DNA of 64,000 nucleotides from Microcoleus sp. FACHB-672 (lineage in GTDB: Bacteria; Cyanobacteriota; Cyanobacteriia; Cyanobacteriales; Oscillatoriaceae): assembly GCF_014695725.1 (NCBI RefSeq), contig NZ_JACJOU010000015.1, positions 186,001 to 250,000 of the forward strand, given 5' to 3'. The notes under the pieces were generated by a model that saw only the letters and a program-made list of their open reading frames with translations, was not told where the DNA came from and made no database searches. A program made the position numbers and the translations under genes. The first letter of the stretch is position 1, and the number at the start of each line of letters is the position of its first letter. Below, one piece after another: positions 49,996 to 59,658 of the stretch.

Positions 49996-50727
49996 AGATG
50001 CACTGATACAGAATTGGCTAGGCAAAGCAGAGATAATATAACATCGCACTCTGGCTATCGTTTTTAGACGACAAGCTCCGTTAGAGGCGACCTCCTCCAC
50101 AGTAGAGTCTAACCTTCCACCCCAAGGGGTGTCATGAGTAACAAGGGATTATTTTATCGAAAATTCTAGCCAAAAACTAATATCTAAAAATGCCATTCTG
50201 CCAAAATCGGCTATTTAGGCATTAAAAGTGCCTTAATGAGCGCATCCAGCCGCAATTTTTATCTGAATAATTACGCTTGATTAATCATTATTATAAATTA
50301 AAAATTTAAATTTAACGTAAAGGCGGAAATGCTGGCAGTATCAACCACCGTGAGGTATCTGATTGCTTTACAGATGCACTAACTTCAGGATGTGCAATTT
50401 AAACGCTCCTGTTGCCTCCTAATACACCTGCTTGCTGGCAGCACCCATTTCCGGCATGGCAATTGCCGTATAGCAGCAATTGCAGGCTTTTGAAAGCATT
50501 TGCCAAGCCCGATTCTGCTAGACAGGTAAACTTTTGTGTGGTAATATTAAGAACTTATAAAGCAATTTTCTTTATTCCATTGCCATCATCGGCTACATAC
50601 GATGGCCTTGCTAATTTGCCCGTACCCTCTCACTCAATTTTAAATCGATCTCTCCAATGGGAATAATCGATTTATTCAATGCGCTTTAATCACATAAATT
50701 TAGCTCAGATTCTATTGAGGAACCAGG
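49996..50727. other. Spacer between the AAA-like gene and aldehyde dehydrogenase
   Basis: About 730 bp holding divergent promoters. No convincing ORF is present; a plus-strand frame at 50412-50666 has no ribosome-binding site or family look. GAGGAACCAGG precedes the dehydrogenase ATG. No strong repeat is seen. Confidence 0.45.
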
Positions 50728-52104
50728 ATGCTAACCCAATCACCTGTCACTGAAATTATTCGTCAGCAACGTCAGTTCTTTGCTGCCGGCAAAACCAAAG
50801 ACGTTGCTTTTCGCATTGAACAACTCAAGCGGCTCAAACAAGCAGTTGTAGATAATAAAACTGCGATTATGGACGCCCTCAAAGCTGACCTGAACAAACC
50901 GACATTTGAGGCGTATGCTCTTGAAATTGGCGTGGTTCGAGAAATTGACTACGCGCTGAAAAATATTAAATCTTGGGTCAAACCTAAAAAAGTATCAACA
51001 TCCATTGATTTATTTCCCTCATCCGCCCAAATTTACCCAGAACCGCTGGGAGTTGTACTGATTATCGGGCCTTGGAATTATCCATTTCAGTTAATGATTT
51101 CTCCCTTAGTGGGTGCGATATCAGCCGGCAACTGTGCAACGATCAAACCCTCGGAACTTGCTGCCAATACCTCGCGTGTGGTTCGTGAAATCATTGAGAA
51201 AACTTTTGAGCCGGCTTATATTGCCGTCGTTGAAGGTGGCGTCGAAACCAGTCAACAGTTACTCGCCGAAAAGTTTGATCACATCTTTTTCACCGGCGGC
51301 ACGAAAATTGGGCAAATCGTCATGGAAGCCGCCGCGAAAAACTTAACGCCGGTGACACTAGAATTAGGGGGCAAAACCCCGTGTATTGTTGATGCCGACG
51401 TGAACCTCGAACACACCGCAAAACGCATCGTTTGGGGGAAATTTATCAATACTGGCCAAACTTGCATTGCCCCTGATTATCTCTTAGTAGATCGAAGCAT
51501 CAAAAAAGATTTACTCGCGGGAATCGAAAACTGCATTAAAGAATTTTATGGCGAAGATCCTGCCAAAAGCCCAGACTATGGCAGGATTATTAACCCAAAA
51601 CAATTTGATCGGCTAGCCGGCTTGCTAAAAAATGGTGAAATTATCACCGGCGGCAAAACCAATTCTGAAGATCGCTACATCGCCCCCACAGTCATTGATA
51701 AAGTTTCCTGGGACGCACCCATTATGGAAGACGAAATCTTTGGCCCTATTCTGCCGGTGCTTGAATACACAGATTTAACGGATGCCATTACCAAAATAAA
51801 CGAGCGACCTAAACCTTTAGCCCTTTATCTTTTCTCTAAAAACAAAGAAAAACAACAGCGAGTCGTGCAAGAAACCTCATCCGGGGGTGTTTGTATAAAC
51901 GACACCGTCATGCAGGTTGGTGTCTCAGAATTACCCTTTGGCGGCGTTGGTAATAGCGGCATTGGTAGCTATCACGGCAAAGCCAGCTTTGATACCTTTT
52001 CCCATCACAAAAGCGTGTTGAAAAGATCCTTTCTCCTCGATCTTGACTGGCGATACGCACCTTATCAGGGAAAATTAGATATGCTCAAAAAGATTATCGG
52101 TTAA
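50728..52104 (+). CDS. Aldehyde dehydrogenase (class 3, fatty-aldehyde type)
   Basis: A 458-residue NAD(P)-dependent aldehyde dehydrogenase. The active site is plain: the catalytic Glu region LELGGKTPCIVDADVNLEHT, the nucleophilic Cys in FINTGQTCIAPDYLLV, and cofactor motifs IGPWNYPFQLMISPLVGAIS and FFTGGTKIGQIVMEAAAKN. The class 3 length lacks the N-terminal extension of class 1/2 enzymes. Cyanobacterial members of this class (for example AldE) oxidise long-chain aldehydes; the same role here is an inference. Confidence 0.95.
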   Translation: MLTQSPVTEIIRQQRQFFAAGKTKDVAFRIEQLKRLKQAVVDNKTAIMDALKADLNKPTFEAYALEIGVVREIDYALKNIKSWVKPKKVSTSIDLFPSSAQIYPEPLGVVLIIGPWNYPFQLMISPLVGAISAGNCATIKPSELAANTSRVVREIIEKTFEPAYIAVVEGGVETSQQLLAEKFDHIFFTGGTKIGQIVMEAAAKNLTPVTLELGGKTPCIVDADVNLEHTAKRIVWGKFINTGQTCIAPDYLLVDRSIKKDLLAGIENCIKEFYGEDPAKSPDYGRIINPKQFDRLAGLLKNGEIITGGKTNSEDRYIAPTVIDKVSWDAPIMEDEIFGPILPVLEYTDLTDAITKINERPKPLALYLFSKNKEKQQRVVQETSSGGVCINDTVMQVGVSELPFGGVGNSGIGSYHGKASFDTFSHHKSVLKRSFLLDLDWRYAPYQGKLDMLKKIIG

Positions 52105-52110
52105 AAAAAT

Positions 52111-52152
52111 AACCACAGATAAACATAAATTTTCTTTCGTTTATCTGTGGTT
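52111..52152. terminator. Bidirectional terminator
   Basis: AACCACAGATAAA (52111-52123) and TTTATCTGTGGTT (52140-52152) form a perfect 13-bp stem between convergent genes, flanked by TAAAAAAAT on one side and TTAAAAATTA on the other. It should stop transcription from both sides. Confidence 0.82.
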
Positions 52153-52171
52153 AAAAATTACCTAATCTTTC

Positions 52172-52777
52172 CTAAGAACCGAACAAACCACTATAACGTT
52201 CCTCAGCCCAAGGTTCACCGCGCCGATGGTAGCCATTGCGTTCCCAAAAGCCCGATTGTTCCTTATTTAGAAATTCCAAACCATTGATCCATTTGGCACT
52301 TTTCCAAGCATAGAGGTGAGGCACAACAAGCCGTAGAGGACCACCGTGATCTGCCGGCAGCGGTTCGCCAAATACAGTGTGGGCGAAAAAATTCTCCTCT
52401 CGTATAAAGTCTTCTAGGGGAATGTTAGTCGTGTAGCCGCCATAGCAGTGTTCCATGAGGTGAACAGCTTTCGGATCGACTTCGATATGTTTCATGAAGT
52501 CTGTCACCTTAACGCCTGTCCACTGCACATCCAATTTTGACCAGCGGGTAACACAGTGAAAATCTGCTGTGAAGTTGCTTTGAGGCATCGCCATAAAGTC
52601 ATCCCAGCTAAAGGTTGCCGGTTTAGCTAAACCCCAGACTTTAAATTCCCAGCCTTCAATAGTGACATGGGGGGTATCCCCATAAGTCAATACCGGAAAT
52701 CCTTTGGTTAAATATTGGCCAGGAGGAACGCGATCACTTTGTTCTGCGTCTGGCTTTTTGAAAAATTTACCCAGCAT
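52172..52777 (-). CDS. Sulfite-oxidase-family molybdopterin oxidoreductase
   Basis: A 201-residue molybdopterin-binding catalytic domain. The Mo-coordinating Cys lies in FTADFHCVTRWSKLDVQWTG (about residue 75), with GGYTTNIPLEDF and ADHGGPLRLVVPHLYAWKSA as cofactor and substrate-site motifs. It resembles MsrP-like proteins but lacks a Tat signal peptide, so it appears cytoplasmic, and no heme subunit is adjacent. The physiological substrate is unknown. It is convergent with the aldehyde dehydrogenase. Confidence 0.9.
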   Translation of the reverse strand: MLGKFFKKPDAEQSDRVPPGQYLTKGFPVLTYGDTPHVTIEGWEFKVWGLAKPATFSWDDFMAMPQSNFTADFHCVTRWSKLDVQWTGVKVTDFMKHIEVDPKAVHLMEHCYGGYTTNIPLEDFIREENFFAHTVFGEPLPADHGGPLRLVVPHLYAWKSAKWINGLEFLNKEQSGFWERNGYHRRGEPWAEERYSGLFGS

Positions 52778-53017
52778 TGTTAAATGGTTCTTAACTACTT
52801 ACTTAAAGTCCAGTATAACGCGCGATAGCCGGCCAAACTTCTTTCTCTGAGAGGTTGCCAGCTAGTTGTTACTGTCGGAAAAGCCAGATTTGCTGTTTAG
52901 GAAGTTACTACTTTTAGAATTTAAAATATATAATTTAAACTAGATATTTTAGAGAATACTTTTTAATTAAAAGTTGGGAATTTTATAAATAGCGGATAAA
53001 AGTTAGATCTACTTTTT

Positions 53018-53395
53018 ATTAAAGAATATAACAAGTTCACCAAATTTACCATTGAAATAACCGAATGGCAAGAACCGGCAACGCTTAACCCAAACTCAGG
53101 CACAGTGCGGAAAAACCTGGGAGATGCGTTTATGCCACAGCACCAGTATCCGCAAGCGATTATTGGCTACCGAGAAGCCCTTCGCCTGAATTTTCCAACC
53201 ACCCAACTTTATAAGAATTTAGGAATCGCTTTCTCTCAAACCGGCTAGTAAGAAAAAGCGATCTCCGCATGGAAAGAAGCTGTTTGCCTCGATCCAAACT
53301 TTGCCGAAGCTTACCTAAATTTAAGGAATGCCTTGCTGCTGTCAGGCAGCCATTTTATTTTGGGAAAGCAGCAAGGGTTAAATTCAAATCGGTAA
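53018..53395 (+). pseudogene. TPR-protein remnant
   Basis: One plus-strand frame reads a clear TPR pattern: NPNSGTVRKNLGDAFMPQHQ, YPQAIIGYREALRLNFPTTQ, LYKNLGIAFSQTG, then TAG-TAA (53246-53251), then EKAISAWKEAVCLDPNFAEA and YLNLRNALLLSG, ending at TAA 53393. The two stops stand where a TPR normally has a Gln/Tyr pair (G-Q-Y-E-K-A). No start codon with a ribosome-binding site precedes it. It overlaps the 3' end of ktrA by 12 bp. Decay of a former gene is the simplest reading. Confidence 0.8.
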
Positions 53396-54079
53396 GCGAT
53401 TGATATCTTTGTTACAGCCGATCACCACCGCCGCTGTTCCCCTTTTCAGGCGCGTGTTAGGTGACGGGTTAATCTCAAACTTGTTATCGTGACTTACTGC
53501 TAGCAAATTCAGACCATACCGGCTACGAAGTTGGAGTTCTGCAATCGTTTTGCCGTGAAATTCCTCCGGAACAATGAGTTCCACAATACTGTTATCCGGG
53601 TCTAACTCAAAACGGTCGAGAATGCTCGGTTTGGTAAGCGTTCTTGCCAAAGTACAGCCCATCTCATGTTCTGGAAACACTACATGATCTGCCCCGACTT
53701 TCTTCAGAAGTTTTTCATGAATTTCCGAAGATGCCTTTGCTACCACATGGGGAACACCGCCTTCCTTGAGGTTAAGGGCGGTAATTACGCTTTCCTCAAC
53801 ATAATTGCCAATCGCCACAATAACTGTATCAAACTCCAAGACGCCTGCCTGCTTAAGGGCACTGGGGTCTGTGCTGTCTAATTGCAGGGCATGAGCAGCG
53901 ATTTGATCGCTCATGGCTTGCGCCACTCGCTTTTCATCAGAATCCACACCTAACACTTCATATCCCAAGCCGTGCAGTGTTGCAGAAACAGCTCGACCAA
54001 ACCGGCCTAAGCCTACCACGGCAAATTGTTTGTTCTCTGAGCGAAGACTGCGGAAGAAACCTAAAGACGATAAATTCAC
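53384..54079 (-). CDS. ktrA: Potassium-uptake regulatory subunit KtrA (TrkA family)
   Basis: A 231-residue cytoplasmic ring subunit that gates the KtrB channel in response to nucleotides. An RCK N-domain opens with FAVVGLGRFGRAVSATLHGL (Rossmann GxGxxG) and the acidic Asp of GVDSDEKRV. A TrkA-C domain follows from about residue 150 (ELDPDNSIVELIVPEEFHGK). The frame is open to GTG 54088, but GTG 54079 (VNLSSLGFFRSLR) has AGGTG upstream and matches the usual start, so I prefer it. ktrB lies upstream on the same strand, 161 bp away by the 54088 start. Confidence 0.93.
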   Translation of the reverse strand: MNLSSLGFFRSLRSENKQFAVVGLGRFGRAVSATLHGLGYEVLGVDSDEKRVAQAMSDQIAAHALQLDSTDPSALKQAGVLEFDTVIVAIGNYVEESVITALNLKEGGVPHVVAKASSEIHEKLLKKVGADHVVFPEHEMGCTLARTLTKPSILDRFELDPDNSIVELIVPEEFHGKTIAELQLRSRYGLNLLAVSHDNKFEINPSPNTRLKRGTAAVVIGCNKDINRLPI

Positions 54080-54248
54080 GCCAAGCACCTGAAACTAATC
54101 TTGAAAAACTAATCTTGCAAACAGTGGAGAAACGGCAGAGGGGGAGCGGGATAGGGGAGGAGAAAGCGTTTCATGTTCTCGTTGTCTATGCCGGCAGAAG
54201 GTGGGAGTCTCTGTTAAAAATTGTATCAAAAGCCTGATAGCGTTCTCC

Positions 54249-55583
54249 CTACCCCACCAACAAATTCTCTTCTGGATAGCGGATAGCGCTGGGTTTGGGG
54301 TCTCCCAGAATTGCACTCATTAAGAGCAATATCCCCACCCGACCGATGTACATTGTGGTGATTATAACCAGTTCAGGGAACAGTGAAAGCTTAGCGGTGA
54401 TGCCGGTGGACAGGCCAACCGTGGCAAACGCCGACACAACCTCAAGCAGAATATCGATAAATCCGATATTTTTGTCAAACAGGGCAATTAAAACGGTTGC
54501 AATAATCACCACCAGCATTGAACCGACCTGTACAGCAACCGCTTTCAAAATCAGTGCGGGTGGGATCTGGCGCTGATAAGCCAGCACTTCTTCTTTCCCT
54601 TGGAGCACCGCTTTGGTGCAGTTGAATAAAATCCTGACGGTGGTTGTTTTTATTCCGCCGCCGGTACTGCCGGGACTCGCACCCATAAACATCAGGGCAA
54701 TCGTAAGCCACAGGCCGGCGTTGGTCATTTTCCCATAGTCAACGGTATTAAACCCTGCTGTGCGCGGCACGACGGATTGAAACCAAGCTGCCATGAGCTT
54801 ATTGCCGAAGCTTAAAGGCGCAAAGGTTCCTGGATTGTTGAATTCTGTGAGAAAAAAGCCGATGGTTCCTACTATTAACAGAAAAACAGTTGTGCTTGTA
54901 ACGACCTTAAAGTTAAGAGAAAAGACAATGCAGGTTTGATTTTTGGATAGGCGATCTCGCACCCACAAAAATACTTCCATAATAACTTGATAGCCAATAC
55001 CTCCCAGAATAATCAGGCTGCTAATCACGAAATTGACTAAGGGAGAATTGACATAATTGATCAAATTATTGGAAAAGAGACTGAATCCAGCATTGTTAAA
55101 AGCATTGATACTGTGAAAGATTGAAAGCCACAGTCCCCGGCTGAAGCCGAAGTCTGGTACGAAAGCAGGAAGCAGCAAGAAAATGCCAGTGATTTCAATA
55201 ATGACGATCATGGCAATAATCGAGCGAACTAAATCGCCAGCGCCGGCTAACCCTGGCTGATCGAGAGATTGTTGAACTGCCAGTTTATCTCGCAACCCCA
55301 ACCGGCGGCCCACCAGTAAGATCAGAACGGTTGTGGCCGTCATGTAGCCTAAACCGCCCACCTGAACGAGGCAAACCATAATCAGCTGGCCCCAAAACGA
55401 ATAAAACTTCCCAACATCAACCACAGATAAACCCGTCACACAGACGCAAGATGTGGTGGTAAATAATGCTGTGACTGGATCGCTCCATGTCCCATCACTC
55501 GTTGAGAAAGGCAGGGTCAGCAGGATGGTACCAATGGCCAGAAGAGCCAAAAATCCCAAGCAAATCGTTCTAGAGATTGTCAT
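54249..55583 (-). CDS. ktrB: Potassium transporter KtrB (TrkH family)
   Basis: A 444-residue integral membrane potassium (possibly sodium-coupled) transporter with four M1-P-M2 repeats. The selectivity loops are TTSCVCVTGLSVVDVG, FNNAGFSLFS, PRTAGFNTVDYG and AFATVGLSTGITA, each with the Gly of the filter. About ten hydrophobic helices are visible. It pairs with KtrA downstream on the same strand. A third Ktr component known in some cyanobacteria is not here. The start is ATG 55583. Confidence 0.95.
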   Translation of the reverse strand: MTISRTICLGFLALLAIGTILLTLPFSTSDGTWSDPVTALFTTTSCVCVTGLSVVDVGKFYSFWGQLIMVCLVQVGGLGYMTATTVLILLVGRRLGLRDKLAVQQSLDQPGLAGAGDLVRSIIAMIVIIEITGIFLLLPAFVPDFGFSRGLWLSIFHSINAFNNAGFSLFSNNLINYVNSPLVNFVISSLIILGGIGYQVIMEVFLWVRDRLSKNQTCIVFSLNFKVVTSTTVFLLIVGTIGFFLTEFNNPGTFAPLSFGNKLMAAWFQSVVPRTAGFNTVDYGKMTNAGLWLTIALMFMGASPGSTGGGIKTTTVRILFNCTKAVLQGKEEVLAYQRQIPPALILKAVAVQVGSMLVVIIATVLIALFDKNIGFIDILLEVVSAFATVGLSTGITAKLSLFPELVIITTMYIGRVGILLLMSAILGDPKPSAIRYPEENLLVG

Positions 55584-55660
55584 GAAGCGGGTTTAGTTGA
55601 GAGTCTGAGTTGCAGGTACTCAATGAATATTTATAAAGCTTACTCCTGAGTGATCTCCTT

Positions 55661-56290
55661 TTAATGATCGGCACTTTCCCACGCAGCCTGAAAGAAATCT
55701 CGCTCGCACAGCATGGCGTAGCGATAAGTCGAGTGCGTCGCTGGCAGCGGTTCAGCATAGCGGTCTAGCAAGCGTTCTAGCTGTTCAGCCAGCGGCTCAA
55801 AGTCCGGGCTGCTGTAGGTGCGAATCCAGCCGGCATAGGGATGATCGGGAATGCCATCTTTGGCTATTTGCCGGCCTAAAAAGGCATAGAGTCGCATACA
55901 CGGGGCCATCGCCGTTGCAATCAGGCCGGCTTCATGACTCCAAGCGGTGGCCATCAAAAAATCGGTATAGCGACGCGTCGCGGGTGCCGGTTCCGTTTCC
56001 CGCAAATCTACGCCCCACTCGGCTGCATAGCCTTGATGCAGCTTGAGTTCTTCTAAAACGCCGCCGGCAAGGGCGTGGAATACTTCAAATGCCTCCCAGT
56101 CAGGTGCTTTTGCACCGGCAATACTATAGGCGCGGGCAAAGGCTTCTAAGAAAAAGGCATCTTGTCCGACGTAATAGGCAAATCGGCTTTTGGGCAAGGT
56201 GCCGGTGGCAATTCCCTGTACAAACGGATGTTCCAGACAGGCAACCGCTAAATCTTCATTGGTTTGCCACAGTTCACTAGAAAGCGTCAT
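55661..56290 (-). CDS. tenA: TenA-family thiaminase II-like protein
   Basis: A 209-residue all-helical TenA protein. Members hydrolyse aminopyrimidine salvage products of thiamin. The conserved start HPFVQGIATGTLPKSRFAYY, VGQDAFFLEAFARAYSIAGA and C-terminal YRYAMLCERDFFQAAWE all fit. The catalytic Cys region is less standard: APCMRLYAFLG near residue 136. No thi genes are adjacent, so a pure salvage role is only likely. It is divergent from the methyltransferase across a 65-bp spacer. Confidence 0.9.
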   Translation of the reverse strand: MTLSSELWQTNEDLAVACLEHPFVQGIATGTLPKSRFAYYVGQDAFFLEAFARAYSIAGAKAPDWEAFEVFHALAGGVLEELKLHQGYAAEWGVDLRETEPAPATRRYTDFLMATAWSHEAGLIATAMAPCMRLYAFLGRQIAKDGIPDHPYAGWIRTYSSPDFEPLAEQLERLLDRYAEPLPATHSTYRYAMLCERDFFQAAWESADH

Positions 56291-56309
56291 GACTAATTTG
56301 GGATTAGGG

Positions 56310-56329
56310 ATTTTAGATTAATCTAAAAT
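56310..56329. repeat. 20-bp perfect palindrome between tenA and the methyltransferase
   Basis: ATTTTAGATTAATCTAAAAT reads the same on both strands and lies in the divergent spacer. It belongs to the TTTTAGATT repeat type seen elsewhere in the window, but could also act as a shared operator. Confidence 0.75.
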
Positions 56330-56355
56330 TTACAATCTAAAACTTAAAATCGCCG

Positions 56356-57207
56356 ATGACCTCAACTCTGAATCAGCAAATTCAACAATTTTACGACGCC
56401 TCTTCCGGTTTGTGGGAGCAAATTTGGGGAGAGCATATGCACCACGGTTACTATGGGCCAAATGGCACCTGGAAAAAAGATCGCCGGCAGGCTCAAATTG
56501 ACCTGATTGAGGAATTGCTGAAATGGGCGCAAGTTAATTCAGCCCAGAAAATCCTCGATGTGGGCTGCGGAATTGGGGGCAGCACCCTTTATTTGGCGCA
56601 AAAGTTCAACGCCTCCGCCACCGGCATCACCCTAAGTCCTGTGCAAGCCGGTCGGGCAACTGAACGCGCCCAAGCTGCCGGATTAGGTGAAACAACACAA
56701 TTTCAAGTGGCAGACGCGCTGAATATGCCTTTTCCAGACAATTCATTCGACTTAGTCTGGTCCCTGGAAAGTGGCGAACACATGGCAGATAAGCAGAAAT
56801 TTTTACAAGAATGCTATCGAGTCCTGAAGCCGGGAGGAACCTTAATCTTTGTTACCTGGTGTCACCGGCCTACTGATGAACCTGCCGGCCCGCTGACAGC
56901 CGATGAGCGAAAACACTTAGAGGAAATTTACCGCGTTTATCGTTTGCCCTATGTGATTTCGCTGCCAGACTATGAAGAAATCGCTCAACAGCAGAAATTT
57001 CAAAAAATCCGCACCGCCGATTGGTCAGCCGCCGTGGCACCTTTCTGGGATGTTGTGATTGATTCAGCCTTCAACCCCGCTGCGATTTTCGGGTTGCTCA
57101 CGTCCGGTTGGTCAACCATTGAAGCCGCGCTTTCTCTCCATCTTATGAGTCGCGGCTATGAACGAGGGTTAGTTCGATTTGGCTTGCTGTCTGCCACTAA
57201 ATCCTAG
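56356..57207 (+). CDS. Gamma-tocopherol methyltransferase-like enzyme
   Basis: A 283-residue SAM-dependent methyltransferase. Motif I is ILDVGCGIGGSTLYLAQKFN, with FPDNSFDLVWSLESGEHMAD and YRVLKPGGTLIFVTWCHRP as post-I and later motifs. The start MTSTLNQQIQQFYDASSGLW, with HHGYYGPNG, matches, from memory, cyanobacterial gamma-tocopherol methyltransferase, which makes alpha-tocopherol. MPBQ methyltransferase (vitamin E or plastoquinone) is the main alternative. No transmembrane segment is visible. Confidence 0.88.
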   Translation: MTSTLNQQIQQFYDASSGLWEQIWGEHMHHGYYGPNGTWKKDRRQAQIDLIEELLKWAQVNSAQKILDVGCGIGGSTLYLAQKFNASATGITLSPVQAGRATERAQAAGLGETTQFQVADALNMPFPDNSFDLVWSLESGEHMADKQKFLQECYRVLKPGGTLIFVTWCHRPTDEPAGPLTADERKHLEEIYRVYRLPYVISLPDYEEIAQQQKFQKIRTADWSAAVAPFWDVVIDSAFNPAAIFGLLTSGWSTIEAALSLHLMSRGYERGLVRFGLLSATKS

Positions 57208-57537
57208 GTGAACGGAACCTATGTCACCCTTAAATCAATCGGTCGTTTGTGATCCTTAGCCTTAGCCGGCATCTTTGAGCTTGTTGATGCCCAACACCCG
57301 CTAAGTCTTTAAACCTACCCTTGTTAGCTTTCCCCTCTCCCCCTTTCAAGGGCCGGTTTTTTTTTGCCCGCCGGCAGCGCCCGATCGTTTCTCGCTTTAT
57401 TTCCTTTTCCCCCTCTCCCGCACGACTACGAAACTGACGCCTGATAAAGTAAGTCTGAGGGTGTATTGTGCTGCCGGCGCAATTTTTTGACCGTTCTGCT
57501 CCATTTAGCTATCAAATCACCGCCTGTTATAGAGTTG
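57208..57537. other. Spacer with a T-run after the methyltransferase
   Basis: CCCTTTCAAGGG followed by CCGG and nine T residues (57345-57365) may terminate the methyltransferase transcript. The rest has no gene. A TTG at 57466 extends the next frame but lacks support. Confidence 0.5.
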
Positions 57538-59556
57538 ATGAAATTTAAGGTGAATCACACAATTATCAATTTCTTGAAATCTTGCCAGAAGCATCCAGCG
57601 ATGGCTTGGACGCTGTCTGTGCTGTGGTTATTTTTAATTTGCTGGCTGGCTTTTCTTTGGAATTTAGGTAAATTCGGCTTAATTGATGAAACTGAACCGC
57701 TATTTGCTGAAGCCGCCCGCCAGATGACCGTTACCGGCGATTGGATTACTCCGTATTTTAATGAGGAGACGCGCTTCGATAAGCCCCCATTAATTTACTG
57801 GCTGATGGCGATTTTTTATAAAATTATCGGCGTTAATGAGTGGGCGGTACGCCTGCCTTCGGCCCTATCTGCAATTGCCCTAGCCGGCTTAGGTTTTTAT
57901 ACCCTACGATATTTTACACCGCAGAATCCATTTTCCAATTCTAAGTTAGAAACTGAACCGGCAGAAACGATTTCTGAAAATTTAGACGCGCAAAAATCTT
58001 CTTCCGTTGAGCCGGCAAAACCTTGGTTAATTGCCCTCATCGGTTCATCTTTGATCGCCTTGAATCCCGAAACTATTGCTTGGGCGAGAGTCGGTGTCTC
58101 TGATATGCTGCTCACCGGCTGTATGGGTTCGGCATTGTTAGCCTTTTTTATTGGTTATGCCAAAGCTGAAAACAATCAGTTGTCAGAAACCCATAAAAAA
58201 AAGCCTTTTCCTTGGAATTTTATTCTGTTTACTTCCCCGTGGTATCTGACATTTTATATACTCGCTGCCTTGGCAATTCTTGCCAAAGGGCCGGTAGGAA
58301 TTGTGCTGCCGGCATTAATTATTGCTGCCTTTTTACTTTACTTGGGTAATTTTCGAGAAGTTTTGCGGGAAATGCGACCCATTTGCGGCGCTATTTTGAT
58401 GCTTGCTATCGCGCTACCTTGGTATATTTTGGTGATTTTAGCCAATGGGGAAGACTATATTAATTCGTTTTTTGGTTATCACAATTTAGAACGATTTACC
58501 CGTGTCGTCAATCACCATTGGGCACCTTGGTATTTTTATTTTGTGGTGGTGCTGGTTGGGTTTGCACCGTGGTCTGTTTATTTGCCGGTAGCTATTGCGC
58601 GACTGCGTTTTTGGAAACGTTCGATTTGGCGTCGGCAACCGCGTTCTAATCAGTTAGGTTTATTTGCCTTATTTTGGTTTGCTGTCATTTTTGGCTTTTT
58701 CACGATTGCGGTTACTAAATTACCCAGCTACGTCCTGCCGTTAATGCCGGCTGCTGCTATTTTAGTCGCTTTGCTTTGGGGCGATATCATCCTCTCCATC
58801 TCCACTAATCTTGCTAAGAACCAAGAAAGCAAATTTGCAGAAATTACCCCCAATGAAAGCAGTGGAGAACGTCCCCCGAATAAAACAAAATTTTATTCTA
58901 ATTTCTTAAACTTGACTTTTTGGCTAAATGTAGCTTTTTGGGCGTTAGGTGCTGGAGCGTTTTTCTCCCATGTTCTCTGGCTAAAAAAGGTCAAAGATCC
59001 AGCGATTCCCAATGTAGCTGAAGTGATCCAGCAGTCGGGTTTACTAATAGCCGGCGGGGTGATTTGGGCGATTGTTGCCGGTGCCGGCGCGTTTGTCTTG
59101 CTGAAGCGAAAAAAACGCTGGCTTTGGACGGTTAATTTCGTGGGGTTTCTGGCTTTTTTAATCTTTGCGATGATGCCGGCTTTTTTCCTGATGGATCGCT
59201 ACCGCCAGATGCCGCTGCGGCAACTCGCAGAAACTGTCATTCAAATCAAGCAACCCGATGAAGAACTGGTGATGATCGGTTTTGAAAAACCAAGCTTGGT
59301 ATTTTACACGCAGCAGCCGGTGCAGTTTTTTCGTAGAGCGACATCAGGTGTGAAGTATATTAAAAACCTTCCTGAAACTCAAGCAGAGTCAACCTCTGTG
59401 TTGATGGTGGGATACCCTTCAAAATTTGAAGAAGGCGGGTTACGACCCAATCAATATACAGTTTTGGACAAAGCCGGCGCGTATCAACTTGTCCGAATAT
59501 CCAAACAAGTTGTTGCCAGGATTAATCAATCCGATCTATCCATTGACAAGAATTAA
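57538..59556 (+). CDS. ArnT-like membrane glycosyltransferase
   Basis: A polytopic membrane protein of 672 residues in the GT-C fold family (PMT/ArnT-like). Such enzymes transfer sugars from polyprenyl phosphate carriers to lipids or proteins. The first extracytoplasmic loop carries the acidic motif GLIDETEPLFAEAARQM, with FDKPPLIYWLMAIFYK right after, both typical of ArnT. About 11-12 hydrophobic segments follow and the C-terminal part is soluble. A TTG at 57466 gives a longer frame, but ATG 57538 fits better. The acceptor cannot be told from sequence. Confidence 0.9.
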   Translation: MKFKVNHTIINFLKSCQKHPAMAWTLSVLWLFLICWLAFLWNLGKFGLIDETEPLFAEAARQMTVTGDWITPYFNEETRFDKPPLIYWLMAIFYKIIGVNEWAVRLPSALSAIALAGLGFYTLRYFTPQNPFSNSKLETEPAETISENLDAQKSSSVEPAKPWLIALIGSSLIALNPETIAWARVGVSDMLLTGCMGSALLAFFIGYAKAENNQLSETHKKKPFPWNFILFTSPWYLTFYILAALAILAKGPVGIVLPALIIAAFLLYLGNFREVLREMRPICGAILMLAIALPWYILVILANGEDYINSFFGYHNLERFTRVVNHHWAPWYFYFVVVLVGFAPWSVYLPVAIARLRFWKRSIWRRQPRSNQLGLFALFWFAVIFGFFTIAVTKLPSYVLPLMPAAAILVALLWGDIILSISTNLAKNQESKFAEITPNESSGERPPNKTKFYSNFLNLTFWLNVAFWALGAGAFFSHVLWLKKVKDPAIPNVAEVIQQSGLLIAGGVIWAIVAGAGAFVLLKRKKRWLWTVNFVGFLAFLIFAMMPAFFLMDRYRQMPLRQLAETVIQIKQPDEELVMIGFEKPSLVFYTQQPVQFFRRATSGVKYIKNLPETQAESTSVLMVGYPSKFEEGGLRPNQYTVLDKAGAYQLVRISKQVVARINQSDLSIDKN

Positions 59557-59599
59557 AAATTGACTTTTTTTCGCTGCATAAGAAGTGAAAACCGGCTTT

Positions 59600-59636
59600 A
59601 TAGAATCACGCAGATCATTGATTTGCGTGATTCTAT
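59600..59636. terminator. Bidirectional terminator
   Basis: ATAGAATCACGCA (59600-59612) pairs perfectly with TGCGTGATTCTAT (59624-59636), with 11 nt between. GGTTTT follows on the plus strand and AAAACC precedes, so the stem extends. It sits between convergent genes. Confidence 0.8.
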
Positions 59637-59658
59637 GGTTTTCAGCCATAATTTCTCC

